DNA of 21,601 nucleotides from an uncultured Collinsella sp. (GCA_900550415.1 URSO01000038.1:1-21601); one strand, 5' to 3'. Positions 15,455-21,601 are shown, numbered from the stretch's first letter. Notes: a model not told the origin generated them from the letters alone. A program made the numbers and translations.

Positions 15455-16219
15455 CTAGTGGCAGCCGCAGCCTTCGTGGCCCTCGTGCTTGTGATGACCG
15501 TGGCAGCTGCAGGACTCGCCATGTTCGTGGGCGTGGTCGTGGTCATGGCCGTGGCAGCCGCACGTGGCCTCGCCGTTCTGTGCGAGCGTTCCGGCGATAA
15601 GGGCCTCGACACAAGCGTCGCAGCTGCCCTGAGCTCCTGCGTACACCGTGATGCCGGCTTGGGCAAGCGCGTTGATGGCGCCACCGCCGATGCCGCCGCA
15701 GATGAGCGTGTCCACGCCACCGTTGGCGAGCAGGCCCGCAAGGGCACCGTGGCCGGTGCCGCCGGTGCCCACGACCTGCTCGTTGAGTACTTTGCCGTCC
15801 TGAATGTCGTAGATCTTGAACTGCTCGCTGCGGCCAAAGTGCATAAAGATGTTGCCGTTGTCGTACGTGGTTGCCACCCTCATGGTGTCGACCTCCTTTG
15901 CTGGCCATGCGGCCGTCGTTGCGGTGATGGGGGAGTACGCGATATTGCCGCCCTCGATGACGAGCGCCCGCCCGTTGACCAGCGCGTTTGCCACCTTGCG
16001 ATGTGCGCGGCTGCAAATAGCCGCCACCGTGGCGCGCGCGATACCCATCTGCTTTGCGACTGCCTCTTGGTTAAGGCCTTCCAGGTCGCACAGGCGCAGC
16101 GCCTCGAGTTCGTCGACCGTCATGTTGATGGCGTCTCCGCTGGCTAGGCCGTCAGGGGTAAAGCCGCGGTATTCGGGGATGATCCTGACGCGGCGCAGTT
16201 TCTCGCGTCTTCCTGCCAT
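15455..16219 (-). CDS. DUF134 HTH regulator fused to NifX/NifB-like Fe-Mo cofactor domain, with His/Cys-rich tail
   Basis: 254 aa, reverse strand. AAGGAGC (16224-16230) lies 4 nt before the ATG. Residues 1-95 are a DUF134 domain (VDELEALRLCDLEGLNQEAVAKQMGIAR, a helix-turn-helix; then RKVANALVNGRALVIEGG). Residues 113-212 are a dinitrogenase iron-molybdenum cofactor biosynthesis domain (MRVATTYDNG, HFGRSEQFKIYD, GGIGGGAINAL), with Cys200/Cys203. Residues 219-254 hold 12 His and 6 Cys, the Cys as three CxC pairs (220/222, 237/239, 251/253), a likely metal-binding tail. DUF134 and NifX-like proteins often occur as neighbours or fusions in anaerobes; function is poorly known. No nif genes are near, so nitrogen fixation is not implied. 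A metal- or cluster-responsive regulator is my inference. An internal start is described separately. Confidence 0.88.
   Translation of the reverse strand: MAGRREKLRRVRIIPEYRGFTPDGLASGDAINMTVDELEALRLCDLEGLNQEAVAKQMGIARATVAAICSRAHRKVANALVNGRALVIEGGNIAYSPITATTAAWPAKEVDTMRVATTYDNGNIFMHFGRSEQFKIYDIQDGKVLNEQVVGTGGTGHGALAGLLANGGVDTLICGGIGGGAINALAQAGITVYAGAQGSCDACVEALIAGTLAQNGEATCGCHGHDHDHAHEHGESCSCHGHHKHEGHEGCGCH
15881..15899 (-). promoter_or_regulatory. Internal Shine-Dalgarno and ATG inside the DUF134-NifX fusion
   Basis: On the reverse strand AAAGGAGGT (15899-15891) is followed after 7 nt by ATG (15883-15881), in frame as Met113, exactly at the domain boundary. Starting here would give a 142-aa protein (15455-15883) made of the NifX-like domain plus metal tail. 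This ribosome site matches the anti-SD better than the one for the full-length protein. Confidence 0.75.
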
Positions 16220-16233
16220 ACGTGCTCCTTATC

Positions 16234-16245
16234 TGACATATGTCA
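16234..16245. promoter_or_regulatory. 12-bp palindrome TGACATATGTCA, possible operator of the DUF134 gene
   Basis: A perfect palindrome directly before the ribosome site and at about +1 to +12 of the inferred reverse promoter. A related sequence, TGGCATATGTTT (9 of 12 identical), lies at 16287-16298, its centre 53 bp away, about five helical turns. Autoregulation by the encoded HTH protein is an inference. Confidence 0.5.
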
Positions 16246-16250
16246 ACAAT

Positions 16251-16278
16251 AGAATAGCGAACGCGCGGATTAACTCAA
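16251..16278 (-). promoter_or_regulatory. Promoter of the DUF134-NifX gene
   Basis: On the reverse strand TTGAGT (16278-16273) and TATTCT (16256-16251) are 16 bp apart, giving a start near 16245 and a leader of about 26 nt. Confidence 0.5.
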
Positions 16279-16325
16279 GGAATTTCTGGCATATGTTTGG
16301 GCTGTGGGGCCGCATGTGCCTGGGA

Positions 16326-16331
16326 TACAAT
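16326..16331 (+). promoter_or_regulatory. -10 box for thyA
   Basis: TACAAT, 34 nt before the thyA ATG and preceded by TGGGA. It is the best -10 in the divergent gap; no clear -35. Confidence 0.5.
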
Positions 16332-16365
16332 GAATCTCGCTTTTAGGCGACTGACAGGAGGGTCA

Positions 16366-17214
16366 ATGAGCAAGGCTGATCAACAGTTTGTAACCATGTG
16401 CCGCGATATTCTGGACCATGGCACTACCACCGAGGGCCAAAAGGTCCGCCCGGTGTGGGAGGATGGCACCCCTGCCTATACCATTAAAAACTTTGGTGTC
16501 ACGGCACGCTATGACCTGCGTGAGGAGTTTCCGGCGCTTACCTTGCGTCGTACGGCCCTCAAATCTGCCATGGATGAGATCCTATGGATCTATCAAAAGA
16601 AGTCCAATAACGTGCATGACCTCAACAGCCATATTTGGGACGAGTGGGCCGACGAGACTGGCTCCATCGGCAAGGCCTACGGGTATCAGATTGGGCAGAA
16701 GAGCCATTATGCCGAGGGCGACTTTGACCAGATGGATCGCGTGCTGTACGACCTTAAGAACACGCCGTACAGCCGCCGCATTATGACGAACACCTATGTG
16801 TTTAGCGACCTGTCCGAGATGCACCTGTATCCGTGTGCCTACAGCGTGACGTATAACGTGACGCAGCGTCCGCAGGATGATAAACCGACGCTCAACATGA
16901 TTCTCAACCAGCGCAGCCAGGATATTTTGGCTGCGAACAACTGGAATGTGTGCCAGTACGCCATTTTGCTGATGATGGTCGCGCAGTCGGTCGATATGAT
17001 CGCTGGCGAGCTGCTGCATGTGATCGCCGATGCCCACATTTACGACCGTCATGTCGATATCATCCGCGAGCTTATCGAGCGTCCGCAGTTTGCGGCTCCC
17101 AAGGTAACGCTCAACCCCGATGTGCATGATTTCTATGCGTTTACGACCGATGATCTGATTGTCGAGGGCTATGAGCACGGTCCGCAGGTCAAGAACATCC
17201 CCATTGCGGTGTAG
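16366..17214 (+). CDS. thyA: Thymidylate synthase ThyA (Bacillus ThyA-like branch)
   Basis: 282 aa. ATG at 16366 with CAGGAGGG just upstream; the open frame continues to 16297 but through the promoter. Landmarks: WEDGTPAYTIKNFG (31-44), KSAMDEILWIYQKKSNNVHDL (66 on), tandem Arg137-Arg138 phosphate-binding residues, catalytic Cys157 in LYPCAYSVTYNV, QRSQD at 182-186 and Asn194 in NVCQY. The active-site context (PCAYSVTY rather than PCHxxxQF) and the IWDEWADETGSIGKAYG segment resemble Bacillus subtilis ThyA more than E. coli ThyA. It makes dTMP from dUMP using methylene-THF, oxidising the folate to DHF; the DHF reductase gene follows directly, restoring THF. The unit is divergent from the DUF134-NifX gene. 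Confidence 0.95.
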   Translation: MSKADQQFVTMCRDILDHGTTTEGQKVRPVWEDGTPAYTIKNFGVTARYDLREEFPALTLRRTALKSAMDEILWIYQKKSNNVHDLNSHIWDEWADETGSIGKAYGYQIGQKSHYAEGDFDQMDRVLYDLKNTPYSRRIMTNTYVFSDLSEMHLYPCAYSVTYNVTQRPQDDKPTLNMILNQRSQDILAANNWNVCQYAILLMMVAQSVDMIAGELLHVIADAHIYDRHVDIIRELIERPQFAAPKVTLNPDVHDFYAFTTDDLIVEGYEHGPQVKNIPIAV

Positions 17215-17223
17215 GTGACGCGC

Positions 17224-17742
17224 ATGACGTGCAAGCTTTCCGCTATTGTCGCCGTGTGTGACGATTGGGGCATTGGGTGCGAGGGTGACATGGTCGTGTC
17301 CAATCGCTCCGATATGCGCCATTTTGTGGCGTGCACCAAAGGTTGCCCGGTCATTATGGGACGCAAGACGCTGCTGAGTTTTCCCGGCGGGCGTCCGCTT
17401 AAGAACCGCCGCAATATCGTGCTCACGCGCGATGAGGACTTTGCTCCCGAGGGCGTCGACGTGGTGCATAGCATCGACGAAGCGCTCGCCGCGGTAGCCG
17501 ATGAGACCGTTGCGTGGGTGATTGGCGGCGGCGAGGTATATCGACAGTTTTTGCCGTATTGCGTGGAGGCCGAGGTTACGCATAACCATTGCGTGCATGA
17601 CGTGGATACGTATTTTCCCGATCTGGATGCCGATCCCGCGTGGGAGATTGCGCGGCGTGGCGGTGTTGCCACGATTGCCTCGGGCGAGGGCGACGAGGGT
17701 GTCGATTATGAGTTCGTAACGTATCGTCGCGTTGAGGCGTAA
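17224..17742 (+). CDS. folA: Dihydrofolate reductase
   Basis: 172 aa from the ATG at 17224, where AGGTGA (17213-17218) pairs with the 16S 3' end at 5-nt spacing. A GTG at 17215, directly after the thyA stop, is in frame and would add three residues but has no good site. Motifs: SAIVAVCDDWGIGCEGDM with WGIG at 15-18, Asp30 (SDMRHF, the substrate-protonating acid position), MGRKT at 46-50, the NADPH-binding VIGGGEVYRQFLP at 99-111, and the DVDTYFPDLD strand at 127-136. It reduces the DHF produced by ThyA, so the thyA-folA pair closes the folate cycle. A hairpin follows 44 nt after the stop. Confidence 0.95.
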   Translation: MTCKLSAIVAVCDDWGIGCEGDMVVSNRSDMRHFVACTKGCPVIMGRKTLLSFPGGRPLKNRRNIVLTRDEDFAPEGVDVVHSIDEALAAVADETVAWVIGGGEVYRQFLPYCVEAEVTHNHCVHDVDTYFPDLDADPAWEIARRGGVATIASGEGDEGVDYEFVTYRRVEA

Positions 17743-17786
17743 ATCGTCCGGCGTGAACGGTATCATCGGATTGTTTGAATGCATGG

Positions 17787-17811
17787 GGCGGCGCTTAGCG
17801 TCGCCTCGTTT
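17787..17811 (+). terminator. Probable terminator of thyA-folA
   Basis: An 8-bp GC-rich stem (17787-17794 with 17798-17805, one G-T wobble) with loop TTA, followed by TCGTTT. The T tract is short. Confidence 0.55.
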
Positions 17812-17819
17812 GGTATAGA
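17811..17819 (+). promoter_or_regulatory. Extended -10 promoter for the SpoU-family methyltransferase gene
   Basis: TGG plus TATAGA (17814-17819), immediately after the folA hairpin. It overlaps the in-frame ATG at 17819, which argues against that ATG as the start. Confidence 0.5.
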
Positions 17820-17851
17820 TGCGCTGTAAAGAAAGGTGCGGGCTGGCTGCT

Positions 17852-18766
17852 ATGACTGATGCCGTTGAGGTGCTGCGAATCGATTCGCTCGAGGACGAGC
17901 GGCTCGATGCCTACGTGCGACTGACCGAGCGTGAGCTGCGCTGCGTGCTGGAGCCGCAGAAGGGCATTTTTATCGCCGAGAGTGCCAAGGTCATCGAACG
18001 TGCGGTTCGCGCCGGATCCGAGCCGGTGAGCTTTCTTTTGGGCGAGCGCTGGCTCGACCAGATGATGCCGCTGTTTGAGCGCCTGGCGGTACGCGAGGGC
18101 GCGGGTCCGGTTCCCGTGTTCGTTGCCTCGATGGAGCTTATGGAGCGTCTGACGGGTTTTAACGTGACGCGCGGTGCGCTCGCGGCATTTCGTCGCCCGC
18201 GACAGATTCCGGTTGATGAGTTCTTGGGCGGCGTCGTCGAGGCGGCGGGGGAGCGCCCGGTGCGCGTGTGCGTGCTCGAGGGCATTGTCGACCATACCAA
18301 TGTGGGCGCAATATTCCGCTCGGCGGCCGCGCTCAACGTCGACGGCATTTTGGTCAGTCCTACGTGTTGTGATCCGCTGTATCGTCGTTCGGCCCGCGTG
18401 AGCATGGGCACGGTGTTCCAGGTGCCCTGGACACGCATTGGCAGCGAAGCGCGCGTATGGCCGCATGATGGGCTGGCGGCGCTACACGATGCCGGCTTTT
18501 CGTGTGCCGCTATGGCGTTGACGGATGATTCGGTGTCGCTGGACGATCCCGCGCTCCAGGAGATTGACCGCCTGGCAATCTTTATGGGCACCGAGGGTGC
18601 TGGCTTGGGCGCCAAGACCATTGCAGGCTGCGACCGCGCCGTGCGTATTCCGATGGCGCATGGGGTCGATTCACTCAACGTGGCCGCGGCAAGTGCTGTT
18701 GCCTTTTGGCAGCTGTGCCCGCATGTGAGCAACGAGTACCACTACCAGCCGGGGCTGTATCACTAG
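17852..18766 (+). CDS. TrmH/SpoU family RNA 2'-O-methyltransferase
   Basis: 304 aa from the ATG at 17852. An in-frame ATG at 17819 overlaps the promoter -10; the AAGGTG at 17833-17838 is 13 nt from the chosen start, longer than ideal. The N-terminal part (1-120) is an RNA-binding substrate-recognition domain (ELRCVLEPQKGIFIAESAKVI). The C-terminal SPOUT knot has motif 1 NVGAIFRSAAAL (150-161), motif 2 MGTEGAGLG (246-254) and motif 3 RIPMAHGVDSLNVAAASAVA (265-284). The family methylates ribose 2'-OH in rRNA or tRNA using SAM; the exact site cannot be told from sequence. It appears to be a single-gene unit. Confidence 0.92.
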   Translation: MTDAVEVLRIDSLEDERLDAYVRLTERELRCVLEPQKGIFIAESAKVIERAVRAGSEPVSFLLGERWLDQMMPLFERLAVREGAGPVPVFVASMELMERLTGFNVTRGALAAFRRPRQIPVDEFLGGVVEAAGERPVRVCVLEGIVDHTNVGAIFRSAAALNVDGILVSPTCCDPLYRRSARVSMGTVFQVPWTRIGSEARVWPHDGLAALHDAGFSCAAMALTDDSVSLDDPALQEIDRLAIFMGTEGAGLGAKTIAGCDRAVRIPMAHGVDSLNVAAASAVAFWQLCPHVSNEYHYQPGLYH

Positions 18767-18803
18767 GCAGATAGTTAGCATCGGGCTCTGGTTCGGGGCG
18801 TTT

Positions 18804-18819
18804 CGGCCGACGTCGGTCG
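18804..18819. repeat. 16-bp near-perfect palindrome in the methyltransferase-MATE gap
   Basis: The CCGACGTCGG core (18807-18816) is perfect, extended on each side with one G-T pair. No T-run follows. It lies 38 nt after the methyltransferase gene stop and could be a weak terminator or a binding site. Confidence 0.45.
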
Positions 18820-18891
18820 GTGCTAAGCTGGTATTGGCTTTGGTCTTAAATTGCCGTTTTGTTGTTTGACGTACGCTGGTGGGGAGGGCGT

Positions 18892-20241
18892 GTGGCTAAG
18901 AAATCTACGGCTATCGATGTAACGCAGGGTGTCATTTGGCAACAGCTGCTGTCGCTGTGCGTCCCTATCTTCTTTAGTTCGTTCTTTCAGCAGGCATACA
19001 CGCTTATCGGTACCTATATCGTCGGTCAGTTTGGCGGCAAGCTCGCGCTGGGTGGCATTCAGGCCACGATGGTGCTTACGGAGCTCTGCATTGGTTTTTG
19101 CGTCGGTGTGGGCGCTGGCTGTGCCGTTATTACCGGTCAGTTTTTTGGTCAGCACGACGACGAGCGCTTGAGCCGATCGGTCCATACGGCCATGACGCTC
19201 GCGCTGGTGGGCGGCATTGTCATTTCCATTCTGGGCATGGTGTTTGTCGAGCCGATGCTTGTGTTGATGAATACACCGCATGAGCTGCTGGCCGAGGGTG
19301 TGGCGTATGCCCGTTGCTACTTTGCCGCCATGTTTGCGGCGCTGCTGCTCAATATGGGGACTGCGCTGTTGCGCGCCGTGGGCGACACGCGTGGTCCGGC
19401 GGTCATTATTGCCTCCGGCTGCTTCGTCAATGTGGCATTCGACATTCTTTTTGTTGCCGTGCTTCATATGGAGGCTCTGGGCTGCGGCATCGCGGTGGCG
19501 CTGACCATTTGCTCCAACGCCACGATGATCGTGATTCGTATGATGCACGCTCCGGGTGCGTGGCGGCTTTCACTGTCCAAACTCTGCATTGATCCTGGCA
19601 TTTGTAAGAGTATGATCTCGTGTGGCCTGCCGCTTGGCTTTCAGTCTGCTGCGTATTCGATTTCCAACGTTTTGATTCAGGTGTCGGTCAACTCGTTTGG
19701 TGCCGATGTCACGACCGCTTGGGGCCTTTCCGGCCGCCTGGACGGCATTATCTGGATGGTGACCGAGGCGCTCGGCGTGTCGATCACCACGTTCTCGGCG
19801 CAGAACTTTGGTGCGCGCAATTACGATCGCATGCGAAAGGGATACCACACGTCGCTCGTGCTGTCGTTTATGCTCATTGGTGGCCTGTCTGCCGTGCTGC
19901 TTGTGTTCTCGGGTCCGTTGTCGCGTTTGTTCATCGACGATGCCGCGATTTCGGCCTACACCACGACGATTCTTCATTTCATCGCGCCGTTCTACGCGAT
20001 CTTCTCGATTATCGAAAACGCGTCTGGCTCCATCCGCGGCGCTGGCGTGAGCTTCCAGCCTATGATGCTCACGATCTTCGGCACGGTCGTGCTCCGCGTG
20101 GCGTGGGTGTTCGCGATTATGCCGCTCGACCCCTCGCTCGAGCATCTGCTGCTGGTCTACCCCGTAACCTGGGTAATCACCGCCGCGATGTTCACCGTCT
20201 ACCATCACAGCGGCAACTGGCTAGGCCGCGCCACTGCCTAG
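18892..20241 (+). CDS. MATE family multidrug/toxin efflux transporter
   Basis: 449 aa, usual MATE length. The GTG at 18892 is chosen because GGGGAGGG (18881-18888) is just upstream; the open frame reaches a TTG at 18859 that lacks such a site. About 12 hydrophobic segments form two six-helix halves. The first starts IWQQLLSLCVPIFFSSFFQQAYTLIG-type helix 1, with GQFGGKLALGGIQAT after it and LLRAVGDTRGPA in the first half; the second starts at about 240 with GLPLGFQSAAYSISN, then AWGLSGRLDGIIWM and GSIRGAGVSFQPMM. MATE proteins export cationic compounds using Na+ or H+ gradients; the substrate cannot be inferred. No regulator gene is adjacent. It converges with the adenosyltransferase gene, the stops 22 bp apart. 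Confidence 0.93.
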   Translation: MAKKSTAIDVTQGVIWQQLLSLCVPIFFSSFFQQAYTLIGTYIVGQFGGKLALGGIQATMVLTELCIGFCVGVGAGCAVITGQFFGQHDDERLSRSVHTAMTLALVGGIVISILGMVFVEPMLVLMNTPHELLAEGVAYARCYFAAMFAALLLNMGTALLRAVGDTRGPAVIIASGCFVNVAFDILFVAVLHMEALGCGIAVALTICSNATMIVIRMMHAPGAWRLSLSKLCIDPGICKSMISCGLPLGFQSAAYSISNVLIQVSVNSFGADVTTAWGLSGRLDGIIWMVTEALGVSITTFSAQNFGARNYDRMRKGYHTSLVLSFMLIGGLSAVLLVFSGPLSRLFIDDAAISAYTTTILHFIAPFYAIFSIIENASGSIRGAGVSFQPMMLTIFGTVVLRVAWVFAIMPLDPSLEHLLLVYPVTWVITAAMFTVYHHSGNWLGRATA

Positions 20242-20267
20242 CCATTGGGGACGTCCGCAATGGCTAG
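20238..20267. terminator. 30-bp palindrome spanning the ends of convergent genes
   Basis: CTAGCCATTG (20238-20247) and CAATGGCTAG (20258-20267) are exact inverted arms; the central GGACGTCC is itself a palindrome, leaving one G-G mismatch pair (20248/20257). The left arm holds the MATE stop TAG (20239-20241) and the right arm the stop of the reverse gene (20264-20266). A symmetric hairpin would form in both transcripts; no T-run is present on either side. Bidirectional termination or 3'-end protection is likely, not proven. Confidence 0.7.
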
Positions 20268-20740
20268 TATTCGATGCCTTGGCGGGCTAGGAGGCCTTCG
20301 TCGAAGTAGTGTTTGACGGGGCGCATTTCGGTGACCAGGTCTGCCAGATCGGCGTGGGGCAACAGACCGCGGCCGGTGAGCACGAGCTCCGTGGTGGTTG
20401 GTTTCATCGCGATCAACGCTTCGACATCTTCGCGCGTCACAAAGCCCCGTCGCATGGCCTCGCCGAGTTCATCCAAAATGAGCACGTCGACCTGCGAGAT
20501 CTGTTCGCGTGCAAGTTCCATGATCTGCTCGGCGCAAGCCTCGGGCGTGTCGCAATCGGCCTGTACAATGCGCAGTCCCAGGTGCGGCGCGGCATCGTGT
20601 TCGGCGCAGTGCAGCTTCTTGGCAAACTGAAGCATGAGTACGTTAAGTCCATAGCCCGTGGCGCGCAGCGCAAGCCCCAGCGCAGCCGTCGTCTTGCCCT
20701 TGCCGTCGCCCGTATAGATTTGAACCTTGCCGACTCCCAG
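20264..20740 (-). CDS. cobO: Cob(I)yrinic acid a,c-diamide / corrinoid adenosyltransferase (CobO/BtuR/CobA type)
   Basis: 158 aa if started at CTG 20740. Between the in-frame stop at 20779 and the first ATG (20635) there is no ATG, GTG or TTG, yet this stretch encodes the essential P-loop: VQIYTGDGKGKTTAALGL with GDGKGKTT at 11-18. Starting at ATG 20635 would delete it. CTG at 20740 has AGAAGG 5 nt upstream and gives the expected family N-terminus. Further motifs: VDVLILDELGEAM (84-96, acidic Walker-B-like) and TGRG (122-125), then the family C-terminus TEMRPVKHYFDEGLLARQGIEY-type segment, complete. The enzyme transfers the 5'-deoxyadenosyl group of ATP to cob(I)alamin or precursors. No other cobalamin genes are in the window, so a salvage role is likely. 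It is divergent from ftsH. Confidence 0.88.
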   Translation of the reverse strand: MGVGKVQIYTGDGKGKTTAALGLALRATGYGLNVLMLQFAKKLHCAEHDAAPHLGLRIVQADCDTPEACAEQIMELAREQISQVDVLILDELGEAMRRGFVTREDVEALIAMKPTTTELVLTGRGLLPHADLADLVTEMRPVKHYFDEGLLARQGIEY

Positions 20741-20751
20741 TGATGCCTTCT
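20738..20751 (-). promoter_or_regulatory. Ribosome site and CTG start of the adenosyltransferase
   Basis: On the reverse strand AGAAGG (20751-20746), 5-nt spacer, then CTG (20740-20738). It decides the start because no standard start codon exists upstream of the Walker A sequence. Confidence 0.7.
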
Positions 20752-20792
20752 CTGTCCTTTCGTGCCCGGCGTCGGTTTATCGCCGTCCGGGT

Positions 20793-20802
20793 TGGGTATT
20801 CT
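20793..20802 (+). promoter_or_regulatory. -10 box for ftsH
   Basis: TATTCT (20797-20802) preceded by TGGG, 39 nt before the proposed start. The same bases read TAGAATA on the reverse strand, so a reverse promoter for the adenosyltransferase gene could overlap it. Confidence 0.4.
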
Positions 20803-20841
20803 AGAAAAAATTATCAACCCCAGTAGATGGAGTTCAAGCAG

Positions 20842-21601
20842 ATGGAGATGGATGACAACAAACGTAGACGGAATATGATCCTCTACGTGCTCATCGCCTT
20901 CGTCGTCTACCTCGTGCTCTCGACCGTTCTGTTCCCTAACATCGGTCACACGCAGCAGATTACGAAGACCGATTACTCGACGTTTGTCAAAGCGCTCGAT
21001 AAGAAGAGTGTCGACAAGGTCGAGTACAACACGGACGATTACACGATTTATTACACCAAGAAGGGCGAGGACGAGAACATCGCCTATAAGACGACCGGTG
21101 TGCCGAACGATGCGGGCTTTACCGATCGCGTGCTTGAGTCTGGCGCTTCGCTGGAGTCGGTCGTTCCCGATAAAAACTCGGGTTTGATGACCTACTATCT
21201 GCTCACACTCATTCTTCCCATGGCGATTTTCTTCCTCATCGGTTGGTGGCTCAACCGCCGCATGAAGAAGGCTATGGGCGATGACGGCCCGTCGATGAAC
21301 TTTGGCGGCGGCGGTTTTGGCGGCGGCGGACTGGGTAAGTCCGGCGCGCGCGTGATCGCCTCCAAGGACGTGGGCGTGACCTTTAAGGATGTCGCCGGCC
21401 AGGAAGAGGCCAAAGAATCTCTCAAGGAGGTCGTCGACTTTCTGGAGAAGCCGCAGCGCTACGAGGAGATCGGCGCCAAGCTGCCGCGCGGTGCCCTCCT
21501 TGTCGGCCCTCCGGGTACCGGTAAAACCCTGCTTGCCAAGGCTGTGGCCGGCGAGGCGGGCGTGCCGTTCTTTAGCATCTCGGGTTCCGACTTTGTCGAG
21601 A
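20842..21601 (+). CDS. ftsH: ATP-dependent zinc metalloprotease FtsH (5' part, cut by window edge)
   Basis: 253 codons are visible and the gene runs off the right edge. In-frame ATGs occur at 20827, 20842 and 20848; 20842 is chosen because GGAG (20829-20832) is 9 nt upstream. There is a cytoplasmic start MEMDDNKRRRN, membrane helix 1 (about 12-30, MILYVLIAFVVYLVLSTVLF region), an extracytoplasmic domain of about 80 residues (TDYSTFVKALDKKSVDKVEY), membrane helix 2 (LLTLILPMAIFFLIGWWL), a Gly-rich linker (FGGGGFGGGGLG), then the AAA+ module with Walker A GPPGTGKT at 222-229. FtsH degrades membrane and cytoplasmic proteins; the Walker B, SRH and HEXXH zinc site lie outside the window. The glycine run in the linker is typical of Gram-positive FtsH. 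Confidence 0.96.
   Translation, partial: MEMDDNKRRRNMILYVLIAFVVYLVLSTVLFPNIGHTQQITKTDYSTFVKALDKKSVDKVEYNTDDYTIYYTKKGEDENIAYKTTGVPNDAGFTDRVLESGASLESVVPDKNSGLMTYYLLTLILPMAIFFLIGWWLNRRMKKAMGDDGPSMNFGGGGFGGGGLGKSGARVIASKDVGVTFKDVAGQEEAKESLKEVVDFLEKPQRYEEIGAKLPRGALLVGPPGTGKTLLAKAVAGEAGVPFFSISGSDFVE

Noticed and set aside
15350..16147. 265-aa forward open frame opposite the DUF134-NifX gene
   Set aside because: It is antisense to a gene with clear domains and a good ribosome site; its hydrophobic Val/Ala-rich sequence mirrors His/Cys/Gly codons of the real gene.
20264..20635. A truncated, P-loop-less adenosyltransferase pseudogene
   Set aside because: The reading frame continues intact through a perfect Walker A up to a CTG with SD, so the gene is complete rather than broken.
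1..21601. CRISPR array, insertion sequence, prophage or defence system
   Set aside because: No direct repeat series, transposase, integrase or known defence domain was found on either strand; the region is core chromosomal.

Overview
The window is a GC-rich, tightly packed bacterial chromosome segment. Gene order, codon choice and protein divergence point to a member of the Coriobacteriia (Actinomycetota), most like Collinsella or a close relative. This is judged from family features only, since no search could be run. Almost everything is housekeeping. I see no transposase, prophage, CRISPR array, toxin-antitoxin pair or defence island.

Layout. 1-446: a long loopless palindrome, then tRNA-Asn with its own promoter and terminator. 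447-5817: asp23-family gene, fakA-like DAK2 kinase gene, recG, rsmD and coaD, all forward with short gaps or overlaps. 5842-7251: a DivIVA-like gene (SepIVA type), yceD (DUF177), rpmF and a terminator. 7269-15397: plsX, acpP, rnc, smc, ftsY and ffh, closed by a strong terminator. 15455-16219 (reverse): a DUF134 regulator fused to a NifX/NifB-like metal-cofactor domain with a His/Cys-rich tail. 16366-17742: thyA-folA. 17852-18766: a SpoU/TrmH RNA methyltransferase gene. 18892-20241: a MATE transporter gene. 20264-20740 (reverse): a corrinoid adenosyltransferase gene that seems to start at CTG. 20842-21601: the 5' part of ftsH, cut by the window edge.

How it fits together. The order asp23-fakA-recG-...-plsX-...-acpP-rnc-smc-ftsY-...-ffh is the Bacillus-type lipid/division/SRP cluster. 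It lacks sdaAB/sdaAA, fapR, fabD, fabG and ylxM. In place of fapR is a block resembling the mycobacterial rsmD/coaD and sepIVA-yceD neighbourhoods. The window therefore joins fatty-acid activation (FakA), phospholipid initiation (PlsX, AcpP), RNA processing (RNase III, RsmD), chromosome segregation (SMC) and membrane-protein targeting (FtsY, Ffh). Without fapR, the hairpins in front of plsX and acpP are the obvious places to look for lipid control.

Most interesting items: an intact Shine-Dalgarno and ATG inside the DUF134-NifX fusion, predicting a second, shorter protein; the CTG start of the adenosyltransferase; RNase III with Asn at a conserved metal-ligand Asp position; promoter-hairpin leaders of plsX and acpP; and several loopless palindromes in intergenic gaps, one holding the stop codons of two convergent genes.
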